The notes: generated by a model from the sequence alone, not told the origin. A DNA stretch of 32,014 nucleotides from Cupriavidus lacunae (GCF_003353055.1 NZ_QKWJ01000083.1:420-32433); one strand, 5' to 3'; positions 1 through 7,603 are shown, counted from the stretch's first letter. Translations and numbers: made by a program.

Positions 1-108
1 TGTCGGGATGCCGGGCCACAAGCGCAGATCCGGACGTGGTCCGCAGCTCTGCCACGTTAGGGCCCGCGCGAAGCGCAGCCGAAGGCGTCCGACCGACGCG
101 GTGCTTAG

Positions 109-373
109 CAGGCTGCCAACCGCCTAAAGTCGGGTTCGTCCAATAGTCCGCTGATGTGGGCACAGACAGGGTGCGTAGCAGGGTCGAACGGCCAACCACG
201 CAAAACGGCAAGCACCGCCGCTCGAACCACCCCCGCCACCAAATTGGTGGCCAGCCGCCAGAGGCGACGCGTTTTTTGGTTACTTTTTGTCGCTCGGACA
301 AAAAGTAACCCGCCCAGCAGGGCGGAACCAGGCGGTTAATCCTACGACAACATCGAACCCGACCGACATCCCC
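109..373 (+). repeat. Dispersed repeat, left copy (inverted relative to the copy at the right edge)
   Basis: This stretch reappears as its reverse complement at 31754-32014. The match runs from CAGGCTGCCAACCGCC at 109 to about CGAACCCGACC near 365, with scattered substitutions and a more divergent patch around 183-205. It contains two palindromes. One is the 14-bp stem at 278-310. The other is centred near 242, where CCACCAA and TTGGTGG face each other. Short reading frames inside it look translated only because of composition, so I do not call genes. The right copy is cut by the window end, so the true left limit may lie before 109. Bases 1-108 hold nothing I recognise. It is probably a non-autonomous dispersed element. 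Confidence 0.85.
278..310. repeat. Perfect 14-bp inverted repeat inside the left repeat copy
   Basis: GGTTACTTTTTGTC at 278-291 and GACAAAAAGTAACC at 297-310 are exact reverse complements around the 5-base loop GCTCG. A T-run (272-277) lies just before it on the plus strand, so on the minus strand the stem is followed by an A-run. It is therefore not a standard intrinsic terminator in either direction. The same structure is in the right copy at 31813-31845 with one arm mismatch. Confidence 0.9.
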
Positions 374-600
374 AAGCCAACGAGCACGGAGCCCCGCCGG
401 CCACGCCGGCGAAACAGCCCACGCCCGCCAAGCACAACAACCAACCGCATAGCGACAACCCAAAGAGCCCCCCCTCACTAGGGCTTGCCCTGTACTTCCA
501 CAATAGGCAATCCGTTTACTATTCCGTAATCCCATAGCACACAGCCACCCTGTCGGCCCCCCTATAAAGCAGGCAGGTATTTCCAAAAGACGGGGAGACA
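374..600 (+). promoter_or_regulatory. Leader of the livH-livMG-livF operon, weak promoter candidate
   Basis: There is no gene here. TATAAA at 563-568 resembles a -10 box, but no good -35 lies 16-18 bases upstream. A GGGGAG at 592-597 sits 3 bases before the livH ATG and is a tight but usable ribosome binding site. Much of 374-480 is C- and A-rich sequence continuing from the repeat. The promoter position is a guess. Confidence 0.3.
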
Positions 601-1653
601 ATGGACTTATCAATCGCCGCCATCCTGGCCCAGGACGGCATCACCTCTGGCGGGATCTACGCGCTGCTGGCACTGGCCCTGGTGCTGGTGTTCTCGGTGA
701 CCCGCGTCATCTTCATCCCGCAAGGGGAGTTCGTGGCCTACGGCGCGCTGACGCTGGCGGCAATGCAGGCCGGGCATGTGCCGCAGACCAGCTGGCTGCT
801 GCTGGCGATGGGGGCGCTGACCTTCCTCTATGAAACCGTTACCGTCCTACGCAGCGCCGAGCTGCGGCGCACGCTGGGCCAGCGGCTGGCGGTGCTAGCC
901 GGCAAGTACCTGGTGTTCCCGCTCGCGGTGCACTGGCTCGCGCAGCAGTACGGCGCGCAGCCGCTGCCGATGCTGGCGCAGATTGCGCTGACGCTGCTGA
1001 TCATCATCCCGCTGGGGCCGATGCTGTACCGGCTGGCCTACCAGCCGCTGGCCGAAGCCAGCACGCTGGTGCTGCTGATCGTCTCGGTCGGCGTGCACTT
1101 TGCACTGGTGGGCCTGGGCCTGGTGATGTTCGGCGCGGAGGGCTCGCGTACCAATGCGTTCTCGGATGCGCGGTTTGAGGTGGGTGCGCTCAGCATCTCG
1201 GGCCAGAGCCTGTGGATCGTGGGCGTGTCGGCGCTGCTGATCGGCGCGCTGTACTTCTATTTCGAACGCACGCTGCAGGGCAAGGCGCTGCGCGCGACCG
1301 CGGTGAACCGGCTGGGTGCGCGCCTGGTCGGCATCGGCACCACGCAGGCGGGGCGCCTGTCGTTCACGCTGGCCGCGGCGATGGGCGCGCTGTGCGGCAT
1401 CCTGATCGCGCCGCTGACCACGGTCTACTACGAGTCGGGTTTCCTGGTGGGCCTGAAGGGCTTTGTCGGCGCCATTGTCGGCGGGCTGGTGAGCTATCCG
1501 GTGGCGGCACTGGGTGCGCTGCTGGTAGGGCTGCTCGAATCCTATTCGTCCTTCTGGGCCAGCGCGTTCAAGGAGGTCATCGTCTTCACACTGATCATTC
1601 CGGTGCTGCTGTGGCGCTCGCTGACGAGCAAGCATGTCGAGGAGGAGGAATAA
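601..1653 (+). CDS. livH: Branched-chain amino acid ABC transporter permease, LivH family
   Basis: The 350-residue product is an inner-membrane permease that forms half of the translocation channel of a LIV/HAAT-type ABC importer, together with LivM. The sequence is almost entirely hydrophobic helices. It has the family N-terminal block (GITSGGIYALLALALVLVF, about residues 14-32) and a cytoplasmic loop with ALRATAVNRLGARLVGI (about residues 229-245) that fits the ATPase-contact region. The C-terminus is acidic (HVEEEE). It is longer than the roughly 290-310 residues usual for LivH. The extra length lies mostly around residues 75-125, in a basic amphipathic stretch. The next gene starts 3 bases after the stop, and a GAGGAGGA ribosome binding site is inside the end of livH, so the two are translationally linked. 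The substrate (leucine-type, other amino acids or amides) cannot be read from the sequence. Confidence 0.93.
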   Translation: MDLSIAAILAQDGITSGGIYALLALALVLVFSVTRVIFIPQGEFVAYGALTLAAMQAGHVPQTSWLLLAMGALTFLYETVTVLRSAELRRTLGQRLAVLAGKYLVFPLAVHWLAQQYGAQPLPMLAQIALTLLIIIPLGPMLYRLAYQPLAEASTLVLLIVSVGVHFALVGLGLVMFGAEGSRTNAFSDARFEVGALSISGQSLWIVGVSALLIGALYFYFERTLQGKALRATAVNRLGARLVGIGTTQAGRLSFTLAAAMGALCGILIAPLTTVYYESGFLVGLKGFVGAIVGGLVSYPVAALGALLVGLLESYSSFWASAFKEVIVFTLIIPVLLWRSLTSKHVEEEE

Positions 1654-1656
1654 GCC

Positions 1657-3498
1657 ATGACCATGCTGACCGACAAGCAGGCGGCTGTGGCCGGCGCCGA
1701 AGCCGGCAGCCGCGCGCGGCTGAATCGCAACCGGGTGCTGGTGCTGGCCTTCATCGTGGTGCTGGCACTGCTGCCGGTGCTGCCGACGCCGGAGTTCTGG
1801 ATCACGCTGGGCAACTACATCGGCCTGTACAGCATCGTCGCAATCGGGCTGGTGCTGCTGACCGGGGTGGGCGGCATGACCTCGTTCGGGCAGGCCGCGT
1901 TCGTGGGGCTGGGTGCGTACAGCACCGCATACCTGACGACGCAGTTCGGGCTGTCGCCGTGGTTCGGGCTGATGGTGGGGCTGGTGATCACGATGGCATC
2001 GGCCTATGTGATCGGGCTGATCACCATGCGCATGTCCGGGCACTACCTGCCGCTGGCGACGATTGCCTGGGGCCTGTCGCTGTTCTTCCTGTTCGGCAAC
2101 CTGGAGTTCCTGGGCAAGTATGACGGCCTGAACGGCATCCCGGTGCTGTCGTTCTTCGGCATCGAGCTGCAGTCGGGGCGCTCGATGTTCTACCTGATCT
2201 GGGCGGTGGTGCTGCTGGCGGTGCTGGCGATGCAGAACCTGCTGAACTCGCGCCCGGGCCGCGCCATCCGCGCGCTCAAGGGCGGCGGCGTGATGGCCGA
2301 GGCCATGGGTGTGAACACCGCGTGGATGAAGGTGGTGATCTTCGTGGTCGCGGCGATCCTGGCGTGCGTGTCGGGCTTTTTGTACGCGCACCTGCAGCGC
2401 GCGGTGAACCCGACGCCGTTCGGCCTGAACTACGGCATCGAGTACCTGTTCATGGCCGTGGTCGGCGGCGTGGGCCATGTGTGGGGCGCGGTGCTTGGCG
2501 CGGGGATCCTGACCATCCTGAAGGATGTGCTGCAGGGCGTGCTGCCCAGGCTGCTGGGTGCCAACGGCAACTTCGAGATCATTGTCTTCGGCGTGCTGCT
2601 GGTGCTGCTGCTGCAATACGCGCGCGACGGCATCTGGCCGTTCCTGCGGCGTCTCGTGCCTTCGGGCCCGCCTGTCCTGGCACCCACACAGGCCGAGGCA
2701 CTGGCCGTGCGCCAGAAGCCCGAGGCCGGCGAGCTGATCCTGGATGTGCGCGCGGCGCGCAAGGAGTTCGGCGGGCTGGTCGCGGTCAACGATGTCACTT
2801 TCCAGGTGCGCGCGGGCGAGATCATCGGCCTGATCGGTCCCAACGGTGCTGGCAAGTCCACCACCTTCAACCTGGTGACGGGCGTGCTGCCGGTCACGCG
2901 CGGGGAAGTGCGCTACCGCGGCGAGGTGATCTCGGGCCTGCCGTCGCGTGAGATCGTCAAGCGCGGCATCGGCCGCACCTTCCAGCACGTGCACCTGCTG
3001 CCGACCATGACGGTGCTGGAGAACGTGGCCATCGGCGCGCACCTGCGCGGCGATTTCCGCGCCCAGGGCGGCGTCTCGGCGGCGATCCTGCGCATGAACA
3101 AGGCCGAGGAAGAGAAGCTGCTGTTCGAAGCGAAGCGCCAGCTTGAACGCGTGGGCCTGGCCGACTGCATGTACATGGAAGCTGGCAGCCTCGCGCTGGG
3201 CCAGCAGCGCATCCTGGAAATCGCGCGCGCGCTGTGCTGCGACCCGGCGCTGCTGCTGCTCGACGAGCCCGCCGCGGGCCTGCGCTACAAGGAGAAGCAG
3301 GCGCTGGCTGAACTGCTGCGCAAGCTCAAGGGCGAGGGCATGAGCGTGCTGCTGGTCGAGCACGACATGGACTTCGTGATGAACCTGACCGACCGGCTGG
3401 TGGTGATGGAATTCGGCACGCGCATCGCCGAGGGCGTGCCCGAGGAAGTGCAGAAAAACCCCGCAGTGCTGGAAGCCTACCTCGGTGGCGTGGAATAG
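1657..3498 (+). CDS. livMG: Fused LivM permease - LivG ATPase of a branched-chain amino acid ABC transporter
   Basis: This single 613-residue frame joins two parts that are usually separate genes. Residues about 25-335 are the LivM permease: many hydrophobic helices, a GGMTSFGQAAFVGLGAY block near residue 72, and a loop with GRAIRALKGGGVMAEAMGV near 206. After a linker of roughly 30 residues, residues about 362-613 are a LivG ATPase. It has Walker A GPNGAGKST (394-402), a family-type signature LALGQQ (512-517), Walker B LLLLDEP (532-538) and the switch histidine H569. All catalytic residues are present, so the fusion should be active. It would tether one ATPase to one permease. The gene lies between livH (3-base gap) and livF (17-base gap) in one operon. 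Such fusions are known in some proteobacteria, so this is notable rather than unprecedented. Confidence 0.93.
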   Translation: MTMLTDKQAAVAGAEAGSRARLNRNRVLVLAFIVVLALLPVLPTPEFWITLGNYIGLYSIVAIGLVLLTGVGGMTSFGQAAFVGLGAYSTAYLTTQFGLSPWFGLMVGLVITMASAYVIGLITMRMSGHYLPLATIAWGLSLFFLFGNLEFLGKYDGLNGIPVLSFFGIELQSGRSMFYLIWAVVLLAVLAMQNLLNSRPGRAIRALKGGGVMAEAMGVNTAWMKVVIFVVAAILACVSGFLYAHLQRAVNPTPFGLNYGIEYLFMAVVGGVGHVWGAVLGAGILTILKDVLQGVLPRLLGANGNFEIIVFGVLLVLLLQYARDGIWPFLRRLVPSGPPVLAPTQAEALAVRQKPEAGELILDVRAARKEFGGLVAVNDVTFQVRAGEIIGLIGPNGAGKSTTFNLVTGVLPVTRGEVRYRGEVISGLPSREIVKRGIGRTFQHVHLLPTMTVLENVAIGAHLRGDFRAQGGVSAAILRMNKAEEEKLLFEAKRQLERVGLADCMYMEAGSLALGQQRILEIARALCCDPALLLLDEPAAGLRYKEKQALAELLRKLKGEGMSVLLVEHDMDFVMNLTDRLVVMEFGTRIAEGVPEEVQKNPAVLEAYLGGVE

Positions 3499-3515
3499 CG
3501 GACAGAGGACCCGAC

Positions 3516-4259
3516 ATGAGCCTGATTCTCGAAGTGAAGGACCTCCACGTCCGCTACGGCAAGGTGGAAGCGGTGCACGGCGCCAACCTGAAGGTGGAGG
3601 CCGGCAGGATCGTCACGGTGATCGGCCCCAACGGCGCCGGCAAGTCGACCATGCTCAATGCGATCATGGGCGCGCTGCCGGTGACGGGATCGTCGACCGG
3701 CGCGGTCAGCTACCTTGGCCACGACATGGCCGGCATCCCGGTGGAGGGCCGTGTCGCGCGCGGCATGTGCCTGGTGCCGGAGAAGCGCGAGCTGTTTGCG
3801 ACGATGACGGTGGAGGACAACCTGCAGCTTGGCGCCTTCCGCCGCAAGCGCGCCGGCGAGAAGAACTACCTGGACCAGATGGACGTGGTCTATGACCTGT
3901 TCCCGCGCCTGCGCGAGCGCGCCCGCCAGGACGCCGGCACGCTCTCCGGCGGCGAGCGCCAGATGCTGGCGGTGGGCCGCGCGCTGATGGCCAAGCCGCA
4001 GTTGCTGATGCTCGACGAACCCAGCCTTGGCCTGGCGCCGCTGATCGTGAAGGAGATCTTCCACATCGTCAGCAACCTGCGCCAGACCGGCGTGGCCACG
4101 CTGCTGATCGAGCAGAACGCGCGCGCCGCGCTGCAGGTGGCGGACTACGGCTATGTGATCGAGACCGGGGACATGGCGATGGAAGGGCCCGCGGATGAGC
4201 TGGCGGCGAACCCGAAGGTGATTGAAACTTACCTTGGACTGGCAAAGAAAGCGGCATAA
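3516..4259 (+). CDS. livF: Branched-chain amino acid ABC transporter ATPase, LivF family
   Basis: This is the second cytoplasmic ATPase of the importer, 247 residues, the normal length. Visible motifs are Walker A GPNGAGKST (37-45), signature LSGGERQ (143-149) and Walker B LLMLDEP (163-169). At the switch position it has Gln (LLIEQNARAAL), which is typical of LivF and not a defect. It is the last gene of the livH-livMG-livF operon and is followed 27 bases later by a hairpin terminator. No periplasmic binding protein gene is next to it; the nearest candidate in the window is the one at 30520-31671. Confidence 0.95.
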   Translation: MSLILEVKDLHVRYGKVEAVHGANLKVEAGRIVTVIGPNGAGKSTMLNAIMGALPVTGSSTGAVSYLGHDMAGIPVEGRVARGMCLVPEKRELFATMTVEDNLQLGAFRRKRAGEKNYLDQMDVVYDLFPRLRERARQDAGTLSGGERQMLAVGRALMAKPQLLMLDEPSLGLAPLIVKEIFHIVSNLRQTGVATLLIEQNARAALQVADYGYVIETGDMAMEGPADELAANPKVIETYLGLAKKAA

Positions 4260-4286
4260 GCCGCCTGGTTTTCGCCAGAGGAATGA

Positions 4287-4310
4287 GGGCCTGCAGATGC
4301 AGGCCCTTTT
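4287..4310 (+). terminator. Intrinsic terminator of the liv operon
   Basis: GGGCCTGC (4287-4294) and GCAGGCCC (4299-4306) form a perfect 8-bp stem with a 4-base loop, followed by TTTT. It sits just after the livF stop. Confidence 0.85.
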
Positions 4311-4517
4311 CTATTGGTGGTGTGAATAACTTTGGGGATAACCCAATTTGGAGGGGCTTCGGCACGATGCCGCGGCCGGCGCGCTGATGTAGGTACGAGG
4401 ATATCTATTGGATGAATTCTGCGCGTTAAATCTGCGAGATAACATCCATACGGCTGATTGTCTTGGAAATATTATTCTCGCACCGGATGAATTGCTGCAA
4501 AATCGTGATGACATAAG
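4311..4517. other. AT-rich spacer between livF and the LysR gene
   Basis: This stretch is clearly poorer in G+C than its neighbours, especially 4395-4515. A 66-residue frame from a TTG at 4408 to 4608 (plus strand) is open, with an ACGAGG before it, but it runs antisense into the end of the LysR gene and I recognise no family. It may be a remnant of acquired DNA or the 3' untranslated region shared by two converging genes. I see no clear terminator for the LysR gene. Confidence 0.4.
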
Positions 4518-5453
4518 TCATACGGTGAATAAAGTGTTGGTGTCGCTGCCTGTATCCTTCGCTGCGGTCTCCAGCAGCCAATCCCGGAAGCAGTTCAGCG
4601 CCGGATGATCACGCCGTTCCTTCGGCGCACACAGAAAATAGCCGCGTTGCAGCGAAATTGGCAGGTCAAACGGCGCCGTGACGCGTCCGGCGGCAATTTC
4701 GTCGCGCACCAGGCAGCGCTGCAGCACCGCTATGCCGATGTCGGCCCGCACTGCCTGGATCAGGATCGAAACCTGGTCGAACGCTGTGGATAACCTTGGC
4801 GCAGCGTTGGGTACGCCGGCGGCTTGCAGCCAGTTTTGCCAGTTCGCCGGTGCGGTGGTGTGGTAGAGCAGGGGCTCGTCCAGCAGTTCGGCGGGCGACT
4901 GCCAGCGGCCGGCCTCGCGGCGCGCGCGGGCGCGGTCCGGATGGCAGACCGGCACCATTTCACGTCCCACCACGTAGTCGACCTGCAGGCTCGGCCACTT
5001 GCTGGCTTCACCGGCCAGGATGGCGGCGTCCGGTGACGGGCCGGAGAGGTCCTCGTCGCGCTGGTACGGGACGAAGTCCAGCCGGATTTCCGGATGGCGG
5101 CGGTGGAAGTCCGGCAGGCGCGGCACCAGCCAGACGCTGGCCAGCGTGGGCACGATCGATAGTGTCAGGTGGTGCCGGCGGTCGCCGGCGCGCAAGGCGG
5201 CGCTGGCGTGCTCGATCGCGGCCAACGGCTCGGCCACGGCATCGAGCAATTGCTGGCCGGCATCGGTCAGCATCAGGCGGTGCGCATTGCGTTGCAGCAG
5301 CGGCTGGCCGAAGTGCGCTTCCAGCCGTGCAATGGCGCGGCTGACAGCACCTTGCGTCACGCACAGCTCGTCGGCTGCGCGCGTGAAGCTGCCCAGCCGT
5401 GCCGCGGCGGCAAAGGCGTGCAACTCGGACATCGATGGGGAATGCAGCCGCAT
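4518..5453 (-). CDS. LysR-family transcriptional regulator (GcvA-like)
   Basis: The product is 311 residues from the ATG at 5453, the usual LysR length. Residues about 5-65 form a winged helix-turn-helix (SELHAFAAAARLGSFTRAA, then VTQGAVSRAIARLEAHFGQP). The rest is a type 2 periplasmic-binding-like effector domain with a stretch such as DIGIAVLQRCLV near the C-terminus. The frame is open further upstream, but the domain begins normally at this ATG. Neither this ATG nor the one at 5432 has a clear ribosome binding site, so the start is uncertain by about 7 residues. It is divergent from the Bug-family binding protein gene, the classic layout in which a LysR regulator controls its neighbour. 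The effector is unknown. Confidence 0.9.
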   Translation of the reverse strand: MRLHSPSMSELHAFAAAARLGSFTRAADELCVTQGAVSRAIARLEAHFGQPLLQRNAHRLMLTDAGQQLLDAVAEPLAAIEHASAALRAGDRRHHLTLSIVPTLASVWLVPRLPDFHRRHPEIRLDFVPYQRDEDLSGPSPDAAILAGEASKWPSLQVDYVVGREMVPVCHPDRARARREAGRWQSPAELLDEPLLYHTTAPANWQNWLQAAGVPNAAPRLSTAFDQVSILIQAVRADIGIAVLQRCLVRDEIAAGRVTAPFDLPISLQRGYFLCAPKERRDHPALNCFRDWLLETAAKDTGSDTNTLFTV

Positions 5454-5476
5454 GGCGGGGAGGGGCCGGGCCGGAG

Positions 5477-5495
5477 GGAAGTTAACTTCCGGAAC
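5477..5495. promoter_or_regulatory. Palindromic candidate operator between the LysR gene and the tctC-like gene
   Basis: GGAAGTTAACTTCC (5477-5490) is a perfect 14-bp palindrome, and TTCCGGAA (5487-5494) overlaps it, giving three alternating GGAA/TTCC half-sites in 19 bases. It lies 24 bases upstream of the LysR ATG and 116 bases upstream of the tctC-like ATG. Position and symmetry fit a LysR-type binding region that represses its own gene and activates the divergent one. That the LysR protein binds here is inference. Confidence 0.5.
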
Positions 5496-5610
5496 GGTCG
5501 CCGCAAGAATGATCTTTGGTAATGCAAACGTGCAATATAGTCGTTTGTGCACAGCCGGTAAACGGCTGACACTCGCCCGGTTCATGCACAAAACCAACAG
5601 GAGAAACCCC

Positions 5611-6606
5611 ATGATCCGAGCCCGGATATCCCGCCGCCAGCTGCTGCTGTCCGGCACCGCTGCCGCGGCCACGCTGGCCTTTGCCGGCAGCGCCTTCGCG
5701 CAAGGCAACTACCCGACGCGCCCGATCCGCCTGATCGTGCCGTTTGCGGCAGGCGGCTCCACTGACCTGTCGGCGCGCCTGGTGGCCGAGTTTGCTGGCC
5801 GCGAGCTGGGCCAGACGATCGTGGTCGAGAACAAGGGTGGCGCCGGCGGCTCGGTGGGCATGGAGCAGGTGGCCAACGCCGCGCCGGATGGCTACACCAT
5901 CGGCATGGCCACGGTCAGCACGCACGGCTCTAACCCCGCTGTATACCCGAAGCTCAAGTACGACCCGATCAAGGACTTTGCCCCGGTCACCAACGTGGTG
6001 TCGATGCCGAGCGTATTCACGGTCCACCCGAGCGTGCCGGCGAAGACCATGCAGGAATTCATTGCCCTGGCCAAGGCCAATCCGGGCAAGTATTCGGTTG
6101 CCTCGCCGGGCACAGGGACCCTCGGCCACGTAAACCTTGAGAACTTCCAGATGCTGGCGAAGATCGAGCTGCTGCATGTGCCGTACAAGGGCGCCGGCCT
6201 TGGGCTCAATGATGCGGTGGCGGGGCAGGTCAATGCCATCTCGGACAACCTGGCTTCCGCGCTGCCTCACGTGAAGTCGGGCCGCCTGCGCGCGCTGGCG
6301 GTGCTTGGCGCCACGCGCTCGCCGCAGTTGCCAAACGTGCCCACCTATGCGGAACTGGGCTACAAGGAGATGGGCGACGGCGGTTGGTTCGGCATCGTCG
6401 CGCCCGCGGGCACGCCGCCCGCCATCGTGGCAAGGCTGAACCAGGCCATCCACAAGGCCATGCAGAACCCTGAATTCAAGCGCAAGGTGGAAGAGTCCGG
6501 CGGCACATTGGTGCCGACCACGCCGGAGCAGTTCAAGGCCCAGATCCAGCAGGCGATGGCGCGCTATGCCCGCGTCGCCAAGGCCGCCAACATCCAACTG
6601 GACTGA
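5611..6606 (+). CDS. Bug/TctC-family periplasmic solute-binding protein, probable Tat export
   Basis: The 331-residue protein starts at the ATG preceded by AGGAGA (5599-5604). The N-terminus has a twin-arginine-like motif SRRQLLL (about residues 7-13), an alanine-rich hydrophobic stretch and a cleavage site after AFA near residue 30. The mature part begins with the family block YPTRPIRLIVPFAAGGSTD and contains PGTGTLGHV and LLHVPYKGAG. These proteins bind small carboxylates with high affinity and sometimes serve tripartite tricarboxylate transporters. Many are orphans in Bordetella and Cupriavidus, and no TctA/TctB membrane gene is nearby here. The next gene begins 3 bases after the stop, so the two are probably co-transcribed. 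The ligand is unknown; an N-formyl or other amino-dicarboxylate would fit the neighbour. Confidence 0.92.
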   Translation: MIRARISRRQLLLSGTAAAATLAFAGSAFAQGNYPTRPIRLIVPFAAGGSTDLSARLVAEFAGRELGQTIVVENKGGAGGSVGMEQVANAAPDGYTIGMATVSTHGSNPAVYPKLKYDPIKDFAPVTNVVSMPSVFTVHPSVPAKTMQEFIALAKANPGKYSVASPGTGTLGHVNLENFQMLAKIELLHVPYKGAGLGLNDAVAGQVNAISDNLASALPHVKSGRLRALAVLGATRSPQLPNVPTYAELGYKEMGDGGWFGIVAPAGTPPAIVARLNQAIHKAMQNPEFKRKVEESGGTLVPTTPEQFKAQIQQAMARYARVAKAANIQLD

Positions 6607-6609
6607 CGC

Positions 6610-7482
6610 ATGGCTGAAGCGAATCACCTGGCCGCCGCGCTGCCGCCGGTCATTGTGCGCCTGCCGGAAGGGGAGGTGCTACCGCTGGTGTGCGACTCGC
6701 CGCACAGCGGCACCGCCTACCCGGCCGACTTCGGCGCGGCGATCCCTGCCGCGCGCCTGCGCGGGGGCGAGGACACGCACGTCGATGCCCTGTGGGAGGC
6801 CGTGCCCGCAGCAGGCGGTACGCTGCTGGCGGCGACTTTCCCGCGCGTCTATATCGACCCGAACCGGATGGCCGACGATATCGATCCGGCCCAGCTCGAC
6901 GGCGCCTGGCCGACAGCGCTGGCCCCAGGGCCGAAGACGCAACTGGGCTACGGCCTGATCTGGAGCCGGATCGATGCCAGCACGCCGATCTATGACCGGC
7001 GCCTGTCCGTGGCGGAAGTGCAGGGCCGTATCGACGGCTACTACCGGCCGTACCATGCGGCGCTGGCCGAGGCCGTGGAGGGCGCCTACCAGCGCTTTGG
7101 CGCGCTCTGGCACCTGAACCTGCACTCCATGCCCAACAACGCCTACGAGCGGCTCAAGATCGACAGTCCACACCCGCTGGCGGACTTCGTGCTGGGCGAC
7201 CGGGACGGCGCCACCTGCGAGCCGGGGCTGGTCGACCTGGTCGAACGGGAGCTGCGCGGCATGGGCTACACGGTGGCGCGTAATGATCCGTACAAGGGCG
7301 TGCAGCTGATCGCCCAGATCGGGCGGCCAGCCGAGCGACGCAACAGCCTGCAGATCGAGATCCGTCGGCCGCTGTATATGGATGAGGTGACGCGGGAGCG
7401 GAATGCCGGGTTCGCCACGCTGCAGTGCGACCTTGGCAAGCTGACAGAGAAGGTGGCGGGTTATATCCGCTCGCAACTCTGA
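6610..7482 (+). CDS. N-formylglutamate amidohydrolase family protein (HutG-like)
   Basis: The 290-residue protein belongs to the family that hydrolyses N-formyl-L-glutamate to glutamate and formate in one branch of histidine degradation. Visible motifs are CDSPHSG (28-34), EDTHVD (54-59) and HLNLHSMPN (168-176), which supply the histidines and acids expected of a metal-dependent hydrolase. A conserved-looking SLQIEIRRPLYMDE block lies near residue 246. No other hut gene is present, so the true substrate may be another N-acyl amino acid. The gene follows the Bug-family gene with a 3-base gap and has no strong ribosome binding site of its own, which suggests translational coupling. A near-perfect parS site begins 7 bases after its stop. 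Confidence 0.88.
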   Translation: MAEANHLAAALPPVIVRLPEGEVLPLVCDSPHSGTAYPADFGAAIPAARLRGGEDTHVDALWEAVPAAGGTLLAATFPRVYIDPNRMADDIDPAQLDGAWPTALAPGPKTQLGYGLIWSRIDASTPIYDRRLSVAEVQGRIDGYYRPYHAALAEAVEGAYQRFGALWHLNLHSMPNNAYERLKIDSPHPLADFVLGDRDGATCEPGLVDLVERELRGMGYTVARNDPYKGVQLIAQIGRPAERRNSLQIEIRRPLYMDEVTRERNAGFATLQCDLGKLTEKVAGYIRSQL

Positions 7483-7488
7483 GGCGCT

Positions 7489-7504
7489 TGTTTCACGTGG
7501 AACA
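7489..7504. promoter_or_regulatory. parS: parS-like centromere site 1 (one mismatch)
   Basis: TGTTTCACGTGGAACA differs from the canonical ParB target TGTTTCACGTGAAACA at one base. It lies in the intergenic region before mnmG, 58 bases (start to start) from a perfect copy. Confidence 0.85.
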
Positions 7505-7546
7505 TAACGTCGCTTTCGAGCGACTCGCCGGGTATCGTCAACGCCA

Positions 7547-7562
7547 TGTTTCACGTGAAACA
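7547..7562. promoter_or_regulatory. parS: parS centromere site 2 (perfect)
   Basis: TGTTTCACGTGAAACA is a perfect 16-bp palindrome identical to the canonical chromosomal parS. It lies about 3.7 kb from parB and just upstream of the mnmG -10 box, so ParB binding or spreading could also affect mnmG transcription. Confidence 0.95.
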
Positions 7563-7597
7563 TGGTGTTGGCCGGAAAGCGGCTAGTCGAATGCCGC

Positions 7598-7603
7598 TAT
7601 AAT
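7598..7603 (+). promoter_or_regulatory. Probable -10 box of the mnmG promoter
   Basis: TATAAT is a perfect sigma70 -10 hexamer about 47 bases before the mnmG ATG. No good -35 lies at 16-18 bases; the expected place (about 7575-7580) reads GAAAGC, 12 bases after the parS palindrome ends. The promoter is plausible but the -35 is weak. Confidence 0.55.

Noticed and set aside
154..481. Short frames inside the left repeat, with near-identical partners in the right copy
   Set aside because: The shared peptide follows from the shared DNA; there is no ribosome binding site or domain, and the copies differ in frame-breaking ways.
895..3363. An 822-codon open frame on the minus strand opposite livH-livMG
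   Set aside because: It is a GC-bias shadow: very rich in Q, H, R and A with no domain, and it lies opposite genes with clear motifs.
4785..4793. TGTGGATAA, a perfect reverse DnaA box inside the LysR gene
   Set aside because: It is a single 9-mer in coding sequence with no cluster around it; chance is enough.
4999..5610. A long 5' extension of the tctC-like frame
   Set aside because: It runs antisense through the LysR gene; the true start is fixed by AGGAGA and the signal peptide at 5611.
6268..6273. CACGTG core in the tctC-like gene as a fourth parS
   Set aside because: The flanks (TGCCT, AAGTC) differ from parS at several positions.
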